Origin: Arthrobacter sp. zg-Y844 | GTDB taxonomy: Bacteria > Actinomycetota > Actinomycetes > Actinomycetales > Micrococcaceae | Direction of reading: 5' to 3' | Assembly (NCBI RefSeq): GCF_024385465.1 | Contig: NZ_JANFLS010000002.1 | Coordinates: 682,001-746,000, forward strand | DNA: 64,000 bases | Shown: in pieces, positions 45,013 through 54,565 of the stretch | Layout: the number at the start of each line of letters is the position of its first letter | How positions within the stretch are numbered: position 1 is the stretch's first letter | Notes under the pieces: model-generated | The model's database searches: none | What the model was told of the DNA's origin: nothing | What the model saw: the letters and a program-made list of their open reading frames with translations, nothing else | Made by a program: the position numbers and the translations under genes

Positions 45013-45536
45013 CCCGGCTGCCGCAGGGCGCCGAGGCAGCCCTTGACCCGGTGCGCCAGGCACTGCGCCGAAACGCCGGGACGGAAGCCGCCCGGCTGGA
45101 TGCCGAGGCCAGGCAGCAGGCCGCGGATCTGCTCGGCCGGGCGCAGGCGGAGGCGGACGCCATCCACCTAACGGCGCAGCGCGAGGGGGCCGAGGCCGCC
45201 AGGGCCGACGCCGCTGCATCCTCCGCACGCGCCCGCAGGCAGGCACGCCGGACAGTGCTGGCCGAACAGGAACACCTGCGGTCGCTGCTGGCCGAGCAGG
45301 TGCAGGAGCAGGTGCATGAAGTCCGGAGGGACCCGCGCTACCCGCAGATCCTGCGGCGGCTGACCGCGCAGGCGGACCGCGTCCTCGGCCCCATGGCATC
45401 CGTGACCGAAAGCTACAAGGGCGGCGTCATCGGAACAGCCGGTTCGCGGCGGCTGGACCTGTCGCTGCCCACCCTGGCCGACCAGGCGCTGGAGGACCAT
45501 GCCGGGGAGGTGCGGCGGTTATGGGACGACGCGTGA
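45009..45536 (+). CDS. V/A-type ATPase peripheral-stalk subunit E
   Basis: The ATG at 45009 sits in the stop of subunit F. The 175-residue protein has a long charged helix at residues 15-95 (EARQQAADLLGRAQAEADAI and ARADAAASSARARRQARRTV) followed by a globular part with LSLPTLADQALEDHAGEVRRLW, the typical C-terminal fold of subunit E that docks on the A3B3 head. It pairs with subunit G. The end overlaps the start of subunit A by 16 bases. Confidence 0.85.
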
Positions 45537-47317
45537 GGACTTCGGGCCCGGCTGAATCAGCAGGCGGCGGCCGGATCACCCGGGTGAGCGGACCGCTCGT
45601 GGAAATCAGCGGCCTGCCGGGATTGTCCATGCTTGAGGTGGTCAACATCGGTCCGGACGGCATTGCCGCGCAGGCGGTCGCCATCAACGGCGACGAAGCC
45701 ACCCTGCAGGCGTATGAGTACACCGGCGGATTGAAGGCCGGCGACCGCGCCGAGCGGACCGGCCATCAGCTGGCCGGACTGCTGGGGCCGGGGCTGCTGG
45801 GCACGGTCTTCGACGGGCTGCTGCGACCCCTGTCCTCCGCTCCCCTGTGGCTCACGCAGGAGCGGCAGAGTTCGGCCGAAGACCCGGCAGTGCTGGAGAC
45901 CCGATGGGAGTTCGCGCCGACGGTAGCCGTCGGCGACGTGGTGCGGGCCGGCCAGGTGCTGGGTACCGTCCCCGGAGTGGGGACGATCGAGTTCCGCGTG
46001 CTGGCACCGCCGTCGGTCTCCGGGGAGGTGACCTGGCTGGCCGAGGGCAAGGTCCGGCCGTTGGATCCCGTGGCCCGGATCGGCGGCGTGGAAGTGCCAC
46101 TGGCGCAGCGCTGGCCGGTACACAGCCCCCGGCCGTTCGGCGAGCGCATCACCGATGTGGTTCCGCTGCAGACCGGGCAGCGGGTCCTGGACCTGCTCTT
46201 CCCGGTTCCCCGCGGCGCGGCAGCCGCGGTACCCGGCGGCTTCGGCACCGGCAAGACCCTCACCCTGCAGCAGATCGCCAAGTGGTCGGACGCGGATGTG
46301 ATTGTCTATGTGGGCTGCGGCGAGCGCGGCAACGAGATGGCCGACGTCCTGGAAGGGCTCTCCGGGCTGGACGATCCCCGCACCGGCGGGAAGCTGATTG
46401 ACCGGACCGTCATCATCGCCAATACCTCCAACATGCCCATGATGGCCCGGGAAGCGTCCATCGCCACCGGCGTCACCGTGGCGGAGTTCTTCCGGGACAT
46501 GGGTTACGACGCCGTCGTGATTGCCGACTCCACCTCCCGCTGGGCCGAGGCGCTGCGCGAGTTCGCCAACCGCAACGGCGACCTCCCCGCCGAGGAAGGC
46601 TATCCGGCTTCCCTCGCCAGCGAACTCGCGGCGTTCTACGAACGCGCCGCCCGGGTCCGCACGTTGGGCGGTGCGACGGCGTCGGTCACCGTGATCGGGG
46701 CGGTCTCCCCTCCGGGCGGGGACATGAGCGAACCGGTAACCACCGGCACCCAGCGCTTTGTCCGCTCCCTGTGGCTGCTGGACCGGGACCTCGCCTACTC
46801 CCGGCATTACCCTGCCGTCAGCTGGCGCGGTTCCTTCTCCCGGGATGCGGAGTCGCTGGGCCGCTGGTACTCCGCCCACGGGGATCCGCAGTGGGCACAG
46901 CGCCGAGCCTCCGCCTCCCTGCTCCTCTCGGAAGCTGACCGGCTGACCGCCCTGGCGGAAATCATCGGCGCCTCCTCCCTCCCCGGGCATGAGCAGATGG
47001 TCCTCCTGGGCGGGCGGCTGATCCGCGACGGGGTGCTGCTGCAGAATGCGCTCAGCCCCAATGACGGCTACAGCTCCGCCGACAAGGGTGCCGCCCTGCT
47101 GCAGGCGGTCCTGGATGTGGTGAACACCTGCCAAACCCTGGTGGCCCGCGGGGTGCCGCCGGCCGACGTCGACCGCTATGACTTCTCCCCCATCCTGCGC
47201 CTGCGCGAGGACACCGGGCCCACCGACGCCGCCGGGGTGCAGGAGCGCGGCCGGGCCTTCGTGCGGCAGCTTACCGAGACACTGGACCAGCCATCGACGG
47301 GAGATGCCCATGGCTAG
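45521..47317 (+). CDS. atpA: V/A-type ATPase catalytic subunit A
   Basis: The 598-residue catalytic subunit has the P-loop PGGFGTGKT near residue 238 (most homologues have GPFGSGKT), the catalytic GERGNE in VGCGERGNEMADVL, ADSTSRWAEALREF and the family bulge region of non-homologous sequence at about 120-200. Length is close to the usual 580-600. It hydrolyses or makes ATP in the A3B3 head. It starts within subunit E and overlaps subunit B by eight bases. Confidence 0.96.
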   Translation: MGRRVRTSGPAESAGGGRITRVSGPLVEISGLPGLSMLEVVNIGPDGIAAQAVAINGDEATLQAYEYTGGLKAGDRAERTGHQLAGLLGPGLLGTVFDGLLRPLSSAPLWLTQERQSSAEDPAVLETRWEFAPTVAVGDVVRAGQVLGTVPGVGTIEFRVLAPPSVSGEVTWLAEGKVRPLDPVARIGGVEVPLAQRWPVHSPRPFGERITDVVPLQTGQRVLDLLFPVPRGAAAAVPGGFGTGKTLTLQQIAKWSDADVIVYVGCGERGNEMADVLEGLSGLDDPRTGGKLIDRTVIIANTSNMPMMAREASIATGVTVAEFFRDMGYDAVVIADSTSRWAEALREFANRNGDLPAEEGYPASLASELAAFYERAARVRTLGGATASVTVIGAVSPPGGDMSEPVTTGTQRFVRSLWLLDRDLAYSRHYPAVSWRGSFSRDAESLGRWYSAHGDPQWAQRRASASLLLSEADRLTALAEIIGASSLPGHEQMVLLGGRLIRDGVLLQNALSPNDGYSSADKGAALLQAVLDVVNTCQTLVARGVPPADVDRYDFSPILRLREDTGPTDAAGVQERGRAFVRQLTETLDQPSTGDAHG

Positions 47318-48713
47318 CGGCAACCGAGCACGGGTGGGACACAGCGATGTGCGTGAACTGCGCGGACCCCTGCTGGTTCTGGGCGACACGGAGGGTGTGG
47401 GCTGGGACGAGTTCGCCACCGTCGACGTCGACGGCGGTCCCCAGCGGCACGGGCTGGTGCTGGAGATAGACGGCGACGAGACCACCCTGCAGGTGCTCGA
47501 AGGCACCGAGGGCATGGCACTGGGCGGAGTGGAGGTCCGGTTCCAGGGCCGGCCGCTGGCGGTGCCGGTGGGTACCGGCTGGCTCGGCCGGGTGTGCAAC
47601 GGGCGGGGAGAGCCGCTCGACGGCGGCCCGCCGGTCACCGCGGAGCACACCTCCCCGGTGAGCGGCTGGCCGCTGAACCCGGTCTACCGGGAACCGCCGC
47701 AGGACCCGGTGATCACCGGCATCTCCGTGGTGGACGCCCTCACCACCCTGGTCCGCGGACAAAAGCTGCCGATCTTCTCCATCCCCGGGCTGCCGCACCT
47801 GACCCTGGCCACGCAGATCGCCGCCCAGGCGACCGCATCCTCCGGGCGGGCCTTCCGGGTGGTGTTCGCGGCCATGGGCATGACGCATGCCGATATCGCC
47901 TATATCCGCGACCGGCTGGAGGAACGCTCCGCCGCCGGCGAGCTGGTCCTGCTGCTGAACGCGGCCGATGATCCGGTGATTGAACGCATCCTGACCCCGC
48001 GCATCGCCCTGACCATCGCGGAGTCCCTGGCCTACGACGACGGTTCCGACGTGCTGGTGGTGATGTCGGATATGACCAGCTACGCCGAGGCGGTGCGCGA
48101 AGTGTCCGCGGCCCGCCGGGAAATCCCGGCCCGGCGCGGCTACCCGGGTTATCTCTACAGTGACCTGGCCACCCTGTACGAACGCTGCGGACGCGTCCGG
48201 GGCCGGGAGGGATCGGTAACCATTGTGCCGGTGCTGACCATGCCCGCCGGGGACATCACCCACCCGGTGCCGGACCTCACCGGCTACATTACCGAGGGGC
48301 AGGTGGTGCTCGACGGCGACATCGACGCCCGCGGCATCTATCCCCCGGTGGATGTGCTCTCCTCCCTGTCACGACTGATGCGCAGCGGTGCCGGGCGGGG
48401 ACGCACCCGGGAGGACCACCTCGACGTCGCCGCGCAGATCCTGTCCGCCATGGCCCGCGCCCGGTCCGCAGCGGAACTGGCCGAACTGGTGGGGGCCGCC
48501 GCGCTGAGCGAAACCGACAAGGCCTACATCGAGTTCCGCACAGTGGTGGAGAAGGAACTGCTCAACCAGGGGCGGGACGAACTGCGCACACTGGAACAGA
48601 CGCTGGACCTTGCCTGGCAGGCACTGTCCCTGCTGCCGCGGCGGGAACTGACCATGCTGTCCGCCGAGTTCCTGGACCGGTACCTGCCCGGGACGGGCGC
48701 GGACGTGCCGTGA
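47310..48713 (+). CDS. atpB: V/A-type ATPase regulatory subunit B
   Basis: The start MASGNRARVGHS at 47310 is chosen because GGGAG lies six bases upstream; an ATG two codons earlier overlaps that site. The 467-residue protein is the non-catalytic partner of A: the P-loop is degenerate (FSIPGLPHLTLATQIA), as in all B subunits, while VVMSDMTSYAEAVREVS, followed by ARRGYPGYLYSDLATLYER, holds the arginine finger region. Note the symbol atpB here follows archaeal V/A-type usage, not F-type subunit a. Confidence 0.96.
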   Translation: MASGNRARVGHSDVRELRGPLLVLGDTEGVGWDEFATVDVDGGPQRHGLVLEIDGDETTLQVLEGTEGMALGGVEVRFQGRPLAVPVGTGWLGRVCNGRGEPLDGGPPVTAEHTSPVSGWPLNPVYREPPQDPVITGISVVDALTTLVRGQKLPIFSIPGLPHLTLATQIAAQATASSGRAFRVVFAAMGMTHADIAYIRDRLEERSAAGELVLLLNAADDPVIERILTPRIALTIAESLAYDDGSDVLVVMSDMTSYAEAVREVSAARREIPARRGYPGYLYSDLATLYERCGRVRGREGSVTIVPVLTMPAGDITHPVPDLTGYITEGQVVLDGDIDARGIYPPVDVLSSLSRLMRSGAGRGRTREDHLDVAAQILSAMARARSAAELAELVGAAALSETDKAYIEFRTVVEKELLNQGRDELRTLEQTLDLAWQALSLLPRRELTMLSAEFLDRYLPGTGADVP

Positions 48714-48726
48714 GCGGAGTCCAGCT

Positions 48727-49335
48727 GTGAGCGGGTTCCGGTCCGGAGGCAGCCGCGCCGAGCGGTCCGAGGTGCAGCGGCGGCTCGCCACGGCCCGGCG
48801 CGGGGCCGAGCTGCTGGACCGGAAGCAGCGCATCCTGCAGGCGGCCATCGACGGCCTGCAGGAACGCGCCGATGAGGGCATCCGCGTCTGGGAAACCAGC
48901 GCCCGTGAAGCAGCGGTGTGGCTGCAGCGCAGTACCGGGCTGGACGGTGCGGACCGGCTGCTGGGGGCGGCCCCGCCGGACCCGCCGGACCCGGCGGTCG
49001 CCGTCGTGCAGTGGGGCGGGGCGATGGGCATCTCGTATCCCGAATCCGCATCCTGCACGGTGCCGACGTCTCCGCCGGCCGGCGGCAGCTCTGCCCTGGT
49101 GTTTGCGGCGTCGGCGCACCGGGCAGCCCTTGAGGCGGCCGTGGCCGCGGCGGCAGGGCAACGGGCGTTGCTGCTGGTGTCGGAGGAACTCGCCGCCACC
49201 CGGACGCGGCAGCGGGCAGTAGAGAATCGGTGGATCCCCCGGCTGGAGGAACAGTTGACCGCTATCGAACGCCGCATCGCGGAGCAGGAGCTGGAGGAGA
49301 GCCTGCGGCTGCGCTGGGCTGCCGGGCTGATGTGA
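48727..49335 (+). CDS. atpD: V/A-type ATPase central-shaft subunit D
   Basis: The GTG start at 48727 gives 202 residues. Two long antiparallel helices form the rotor shaft: AERSEVQRRLATARRGAELLDRKQRILQ at the start and AVENRWIPRLEEQLTAIERRIAEQELEE near the end. RRGAELLDRKQ and the TRxRxxAVENRWIP-type motif are the family marks. A middle loop is Pro-rich (PPDPPDPAVAV). It is the last gene of the operon, 13 bases after subunit B. The symbol follows archaeal V/A-type usage. Confidence 0.93.
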   Translation: MSGFRSGGSRAERSEVQRRLATARRGAELLDRKQRILQAAIDGLQERADEGIRVWETSAREAAVWLQRSTGLDGADRLLGAAPPDPPDPAVAVVQWGGAMGISYPESASCTVPTSPPAGGSSALVFAASAHRAALEAAVAAAAGQRALLLVSEELAATRTRQRAVENRWIPRLEEQLTAIERRIAEQELEESLRLRWAAGLM

Positions 49336-49376
49336 GGGCGGGAACGCGGGCGGCCCTCAGCGGAACAAGGACCCGT

Positions 49377-50327
49377 TCAGGGCACGTTGTGGCCCGCTGC
49401 CTGAAGGAGTCCGTACCACTCGCCCCTGGTCAGCGGAATGTCCGATCCCTGTGCCGCATCGGTGACGCGCTGCGGCGTCGTGGTCCCGAGGACCACCTGC
49501 ATCCCGGCCGGATGCCGGGCGATCCAGGCGACCGCGATCGCGGTAGGCGTCACCCCGTACTTCACCGCGAGCCTGTCGAGTTCGGCGTTCAACTCCGGGT
49601 AGTCGGGCGACCCGAAGAAGACGCCGCCCTGGAACCCTCTCTGGAACGGTGACCAGGCCTGCAGGGTGATCTTATTGATCCGGGCATAGTCGACCAGGCC
49701 TCCGCCGTCGCGGCTGATCGAGTCGTCATGGCTGGCCATGTTCGATGACAGGCCCTGGGCGATAATCGTGGAGTGCGTGATTGAGAGCTGCACCTGGTTA
49801 GCCACGATCGGCTGCCGCACCGCGGTCTTCAGCAGGTCGATCTGGCGCGGGGTGTGGTTGGAGACTCCGAAGGAGCGGATCTTTCCGCTGGACTCGAGGT
49901 GGTCGAAGGCACGGGCGACTTCCTCGGGTTCGACCAGGGCGTCAGGCCGGTGCAGCAGCAGCACATCGAGGTAGTCGGTGCGCAGCGCCTTCAGGGATTC
50001 CTCTGCCGAGGTGACGATGTGTTCGTACGACTGGTCGTAGCCCCATGGGTCGTCGACGATGCCCGTCTTGGTCTGCAGGCTGATCTGCCCGCGCTCTGAG
50101 GAGGTCAGCTGCAGCGCCTCGGCGAAACGGCGCTCGCACAGGTGGTAGCCACCGCCTGGGTGGTTGAACCCGTACAGGTCGGCGTGGTCGAAGAAGTCGA
50201 TCCCCGCCTCGCGGGACGCCGTATACAGGGCACGGATCTGCTCATCGGTGTCGCCGGCGATGCGCATCATTCCCGCAATGACGTTGGGCACCAAAAGGTC
50301 GGTACTGCCGAAGGGCACAGTCTTCAT
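49377..50327 (-). CDS. Aldo/keto reductase, YdhF-like
   Basis: The 316-residue protein has the AKR catalytic residues: Asp and Tyr in FFDHADLYG, Lys in LQTKTGI and His in LLLHRPDAL. The cofactor-binding end reads VVLGTTTPQRVTDAAQG. It resembles E. coli YdhF-type oxidoreductases. GGAGG four bases before the ATG fixes the start. It is a single gene, convergent with the V-ATPase operon and 103 bases downstream of the cyclase gene. Confidence 0.9.
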   Translation of the reverse strand: MKTVPFGSTDLLVPNVIAGMMRIAGDTDEQIRALYTASREAGIDFFDHADLYGFNHPGGGYHLCERRFAEALQLTSSERGQISLQTKTGIVDDPWGYDQSYEHIVTSAEESLKALRTDYLDVLLLHRPDALVEPEEVARAFDHLESSGKIRSFGVSNHTPRQIDLLKTAVRQPIVANQVQLSITHSTIIAQGLSSNMASHDDSISRDGGGLVDYARINKITLQAWSPFQRGFQGGVFFGSPDYPELNAELDRLAVKYGVTPTAIAVAWIARHPAGMQVVLGTTTPQRVTDAAQGSDIPLTRGEWYGLLQAAGHNVP

Positions 50328-50430
50328 TGGTTCCTCCAGGTGGGCTTTGGTCGGGGAGGCGTGTCCCGGGGGCCCCAGCCTACCGGGTTGGTGCCGGGCA
50401 GGGTGCTGGACCGCCGGAACCGGGAACGGG

Positions 50431-51099
50431 TCAGGGCTTAAACGCCACCGCGCGCACGGGCGACCCGTCCAATCCCTCCAGCCGCAGGGGCAGCGCCGAG
50501 AACCACGGTTCCGGCCACGGCACCGCGTCCAGATTCGTCAGGTTCTCGACGATCCCGCCGCCTGAGCCCAGGAACACATCGTGGAACGGCAGGAACGTTC
50601 CGCCCTGGGCCTGTCCGGGTTCCGCCGGTCCGGGAGTTGGATCCGGGTTCAGGGTGTCGACGCCGACCAGCCGCACCCCGGCCGCCACCAGACGCTCGGC
50701 GATTTCGGCATCGAAGGTCGGGTGCTCCAGGTAGGCGGGCGTGTTGAAGTGCCGGGACCAGCCCGTGGAGAACAGCACGATGGTTCCGGGCAGCAGGCCC
50801 GCCAGTTGCCCGCTCACGTCCTTCCAGCTCAGGACGGTGTTGGCGGCGGACCCGGGCAGGGAAACGATCCGCGCGGGACCCATGAGGGCCTCCAACGGCA
50901 TCGCGTCGACGGCAGTACCGTCCTGCACCGTATGCAGCGGCGCGTCCAGATGCGTTCCGGTATGGCTGCCCAGGTGCAGCTGCGCCACGGCGAAGCCGTC
51001 TGCAGCCACGGTGGCCGCACTGCGCAGCTCCACCGACGGGTCGCCCGGGAAAACCTGCATTCCGGTGCGGACCGGATGGCTGAGGTCGACAACCTGCAT
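50431..51099 (-). CDS. Cyclase-family (kynurenine formamidase-like) hydrolase
   Basis: The 222-residue protein has the metal-binding motif HLGSHTGTHLDAPLH, and FSTGWSRHFNTPAYLEHPTF and GVDTLNPDP, which identify the cyclase family that includes KynB-type formamidase and isatin hydrolase. It hydrolyses amide or lactam bonds with Mn or Zn. It lies three bases after the NCS1 permease gene, which points to a cyclic nitrogen compound as substrate rather than tryptophan breakdown; no kynurenine gene is near. Confidence 0.87.
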   Translation of the reverse strand: MQVVDLSHPVRTGMQVFPGDPSVELRSAATVAADGFAVAQLHLGSHTGTHLDAPLHTVQDGTAVDAMPLEALMGPARIVSLPGSAANTVLSWKDVSGQLAGLLPGTIVLFSTGWSRHFNTPAYLEHPTFDAEIAERLVAAGVRLVGVDTLNPDPTPGPAEPGQAQGGTFLPFHDVFLGSGGGIVENLTNLDAVPWPEPWFSALPLRLEGLDGSPVRAVAFKP

Positions 51100-51102
51100 C
51101 GG

Positions 51103-52512
51103 CTACACAGTTCCATCCGCAACCGGGGCGGGCTCGCTCAGGTGGAGGGACTGCGGCCGGCCTGAAACCACGCGGCCGGTCACCGCACACCAGCCGAGGT
51201 AGAGGACAAAGGTGAGCGCAAAGGTGGGAATGGTGGCCCCGAGCGGACTGGGCAGCACATAGGTCAGGAGCACGGAGGCACCCGCGCCCACCAGCCAGGC
51301 CACCAGCGCCGCCGCGTTGACACCGCTCCGGAACCAGTAGCGCCCGCCGTCGCCAAGCAGGATGTCCGCGCTGTACGAACGTTTCTGCACTACGTAATAG
51401 TCCGCGATCATCACCGCGAACACCGGAATGAACAGGGCGCCGATGACGGTCAGGAAGGACGTGAAGCTGTCCAGCAGGCCCAGCCAGGTGGAACCGAGGA
51501 CGGACACCGCACCCAGCACGAGGGCCGTGGGAAGGAAACGGATCCGCCGGGACGGCACCATGTTCACCACGGAGGAGACCATGCCGTACACCACCATGGT
51601 GTTCGTCGCCATCACGGACAGGAAAATCACCACGGCCAGCGGCGCGCCGAAGATCGCCACGATCAGGGCCGGATCGAAGCCCACCGCCTCGCCGCCGTCG
51701 AGCACAACATAGCCGATCGCGGTGGCGCCCAGCGCCATGGCCAGAACTGTCGAGACCACGTAACCGACGGCGGAGCCGGCCACGCCGGCGGTCTGGGACT
51801 TCGCCAGCCGGTTGAACTCGGCGGAAAGGACCGTCCAGGAGATGGCCGTGGCAATGACGACGTCGAGCACGGAGATCGCTGACATCCCGGCGTCGGCGTC
51901 CCGCGGAATGGCAGCGAAGTCAGCCACCGGGAATTCCCGGAACGCGACGGCGAAGACGTAGGCCATGATGGCCAGGATCACCAGGGCCAGCCACGGCTCC
52001 ACGCGGGCGATGCCCTTGTGGCCGAAGATGGCCAAGGCCACCACCAGCAGCTGGCAGAGCACGGAGAAGAGGACGGGGCTGGAGAAACCGGTGGCGCGTT
52101 CCACCAGGAAGTTCACCGTGACTCCGGCAAGCATGGCCTGGACCCAGCTCCAGCCCATCAGGATGACCACGTTTGCGGCCACGGGCAGGAACGAGCCACG
52201 CAGTCCGAAAGACCCCTTGGTCAGGGACATGGTGGGCAGCCCGGTGCGGGTGCCCATGTTGCCCACCAGCACCAGGACGCCTCCCCCGATCAGGGTGCCC
52301 AGCACGATCATGCCCAGGGCCATGGGCCAGCTGACGCCGGGAACGAAGAGTGTTCCGGTGAGCAGGGTGGTGACCACCAGGTTGGCGGCCAGCCAGATCA
52401 TGCCGATGCGTCCGACGCCGAGGGTGCCGCGGAGCGGGCCGTAGCCCTCGGCATCCTTGTCAAGGCGGCGGGAGAGACGGGTCCAGGCGGACGGCTGCCC
52501 GGTTGCTGACAT
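51103..52512 (-). CDS. NCS1-family nucleobase/hydantoin-type permease
   Basis: The ATG at 52512 follows AAGGGG, giving 469 residues; the frame extends further upstream without a start signal. About twelve helices are visible, with the NCS1 features LVGNMGTRTGLPTMSLTKGSFG after helix 2 and IADYYVVQKRSYSADIL near the end. It imports purines, pyrimidines, hydantoins, allantoin or similar with H+ or Na+. It sits in an operon between an NTF2-like gene and the cyclase-type hydrolase. Confidence 0.92.
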   Translation of the reverse strand: MSATGQPSAWTRLSRRLDKDAEGYGPLRGTLGVGRIGMIWLAANLVVTTLLTGTLFVPGVSWPMALGMIVLGTLIGGGVLVLVGNMGTRTGLPTMSLTKGSFGLRGSFLPVAANVVILMGWSWVQAMLAGVTVNFLVERATGFSSPVLFSVLCQLLVVALAIFGHKGIARVEPWLALVILAIMAYVFAVAFREFPVADFAAIPRDADAGMSAISVLDVVIATAISWTVLSAEFNRLAKSQTAGVAGSAVGYVVSTVLAMALGATAIGYVVLDGGEAVGFDPALIVAIFGAPLAVVIFLSVMATNTMVVYGMVSSVVNMVPSRRIRFLPTALVLGAVSVLGSTWLGLLDSFTSFLTVIGALFIPVFAVMIADYYVVQKRSYSADILLGDGGRYWFRSGVNAAALVAWLVGAGASVLLTYVLPSPLGATIPTFALTFVLYLGWCAVTGRVVSGRPQSLHLSEPAPVADGTV

Positions 52513-52522
52513 TGGATTCCCC

Positions 52523-53014
52523 TTAGGCAACGACGACGACGGGCGTGGCGCCGGCTTCGGCGCCTTCTGCAGCACCCGCATCCGCCGGCTCGAGACTGAA
52601 GCCGGGGTCCGGCACCGGGGAAAGATGCTCGTGAACTGCCAGGATCCGGTCCCCGGACCGGGTGAAGACGATCGTTTCCCGTTCCCGGGTGGTCGCCGTG
52701 GCGCCGGGGGTGCCGGCCGTTGTCAGCACCGTGTGGCTGAACACCGCGCTGGTGCCGTACACCTGCACATGTGCCTCGGTACTCTCACACGACGTGACCG
52801 ACCAGCCGTCAGCTAGCCAAAATGCCCAGAGCGCCTCGTATTCGGCACGGCTTTCAAGCCTGGCCGGCTCCGTGTGGAAGACGAACGTAGCGTCCGGAGC
52901 GAACGCCGCGAAGTACTCCTGCGTGTCTGTACGGGAGAACGCGGCGACCAGGCTGGCCGCCGCGTCCAAGACGTCGGTTTCGGACAGGGACTGGGCCGGA
53001 GCGGGGGTATCCAT
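52523..53014 (-). CDS. NTF2/SnoaL-like domain protein (DUF4440 type)
   Basis: The ATG at 53014 with GAAAGG upstream gives 163 residues. The cone-shaped NTF2 fold is recognised from VLDAAASLVAAFSRTDTQEYFAAFAPDATFVFH, AEYEALWAFWLADGW and ILAVHEHLS near the end. The C-terminal 30 residues are Ala/Glu/Val-rich and probably disordered. Members are enzymes or helper proteins in catabolic operons. It is the first gene of the NTF2-NCS1-cyclase operon, with a ten-base gap to the permease. Confidence 0.83.
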   Translation of the reverse strand: MDTPAPAQSLSETDVLDAAASLVAAFSRTDTQEYFAAFAPDATFVFHTEPARLESRAEYEALWAFWLADGWSVTSCESTEAHVQVYGTSAVFSHTVLTTAGTPGATATTRERETIVFTRSGDRILAVHEHLSPVPDPGFSLEPADAGAAEGAEAGATPVVVVA

Positions 53015-53215
53015 GGGCCAGCCTTTCAGAACGGGCTGCGGGCAGCGTAAGCGGATGGGGCGTTCCTGAAACGCACCGCCAGGAAACAAGTGATGCGTAT
53101 TAGAAAACCTGCTCCAGTCTGATGTGAGCGCTGTCACGTGTCAAACGGGGCGGGACCCGCTCGGTGTGGCCGGCCCGGCCCGCGCGTGCCGCCCGTCGCG
53201 TGCCGCCCGTCCCGC

Positions 53216-54382
53216 CTACAGACGGAAGCCCTCGTCCAGCCGCTCGATGATGGTGACGTTCGCCTGGCCGCCGCCCTCGCACATGGTCTGCAGCCCGTAG
53301 CGGCCGCCGGTGCGTTCGAGTTCATGCAGCAGGGTGGTCATGATCCGCGCACCGGTGGCGCCGATCGGGTGGCCCAGGGCGATGCCGCCGCCGTTGACAT
53401 TGACCTTGTCCATATCCACGCCGAGCTCACGCTGCCAGGCCAGCACCACGGAGGCGAACGCCTCGTTGATTTCAAGCAGGTCCATGTCATCGATACTCAT
53501 CCCCGTGCGCTTCAGTGCATGGCGGGTCGCTTCGATGGGGGCACTGAGCATCATGACCGGATCATCCCCGCGGGCGGAGATGGAGTGGATGCGGGCCCGC
53601 GGCTTCAGACCGTAACGGCGCACCGCGTCCTCGGAGGCGAGCAGCAGGACGGCGGCGGCGTCGGAAATCTGCGAAGAGGTGGCGGCCGTGAGGTGCCCGC
53701 CCTCGGCCAGCGGGGCCAGGGTGGCGATCTTCGCGCGGTCGGGATCGCGGGGGCCCTCGTCCGCGGTGACCCCGTTCATGGCAAGGATTTCCCGGTCAAA
53801 GCGCCCCTCGGCCTGCGCGGCGATGGCCCGGACGTGGGATTCGACGGCGAAGTCCTCCATCTCCTCACGGCTCAGCCCCCACTGCTTCACCATCATTTCC
53901 GCGCCGATGAACTGTGAGATCTGCTGGTTCCCGTAGCGCTTTTCCCATCCCACGGAACCGGCGAACGGGTTCGGGAAGCCCAGCTCCTTGGCTGCGGAGT
54001 TGGCGAAGGACAACGGGACGGAGGACATGCTCTGCACGCCGCCGGCAATCACCAGATCACTGGTGCCGCTCATAACGGCCTGCGCCGCGTAGGACACGGC
54101 CTGCTGGCCCGAGCCGCACTGGCGCTCCACGGTGGTGCCGGGGACACGTTCGGACAGGCCTGCCGCGAGCCAGGAGGTGCGGGCAATATCCATGGCCTGC
54201 GGTCCCACTTGGTCGATGGCACCGAGGATGACCTCGTCATACTCTTCGGAGTCGATTCCCGTGCGCCGAACCGTTTCGGCAATCACGTGCGCGGCGAGGT
54301 CGGCAGGGTGGATTTTGCTCAGCCCCCCGTTGCGCTTGCCGACGGGAGTGCGGACGGCGTCGATGATGAACGCTTCAGCCAT
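53216..54382 (-). CDS. Acetyl-CoA acyltransferase (thiolase)
   Basis: The ATG at 54382 (MAEAFIIDAVRTPVG) gives 388 residues, normal for thiolases; an upstream extension of the frame runs into intergenic repeats. The nucleophilic Cys is in ERQCGSGQQAV near residue 89, His in GGGIALGHPIGATGAR, and the second Cys in CEGGGQAN. The enzyme joins or cleaves acyl-CoA in beta-oxidation or acetoacetyl-CoA metabolism. It stands alone, so the pathway cannot be told. Confidence 0.93.
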   Translation of the reverse strand: MAEAFIIDAVRTPVGKRNGGLSKIHPADLAAHVIAETVRRTGIDSEEYDEVILGAIDQVGPQAMDIARTSWLAAGLSERVPGTTVERQCGSGQQAVSYAAQAVMSGTSDLVIAGGVQSMSSVPLSFANSAAKELGFPNPFAGSVGWEKRYGNQQISQFIGAEMMVKQWGLSREEMEDFAVESHVRAIAAQAEGRFDREILAMNGVTADEGPRDPDRAKIATLAPLAEGGHLTAATSSQISDAAAVLLLASEDAVRRYGLKPRARIHSISARGDDPVMMLSAPIEATRHALKRTGMSIDDMDLLEINEAFASVVLAWQRELGVDMDKVNVNGGGIALGHPIGATGARIMTTLLHELERTGGRYGLQTMCEGGGQANVTIIERLDEGFRL

Positions 54383-54565
54383 GGTCGAGGGCCTTTCGTC
54401 GTTGTAAGGCAGGTTGGCACCAAGTCTTCGGTACCCGGGGCGGCACTCGATGCACAAGGCATGTGCCGTGCACCACAATAAGCGATTCTGACGCGCCGGT
54501 AACCAGACCGGCGGTATGTGTCCGGCCGTGCCGCCTTCCGGCCTGGCCAATTCTCCGGGCCTGCA

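Noticed and set aside
45557-47650. A minus-strand frame of nearly 700 codons opposite V-ATPase subunit A
   Set aside because: Shadow of the highly conserved catalytic subunit; no ribosome-binding site or recognisable motif.
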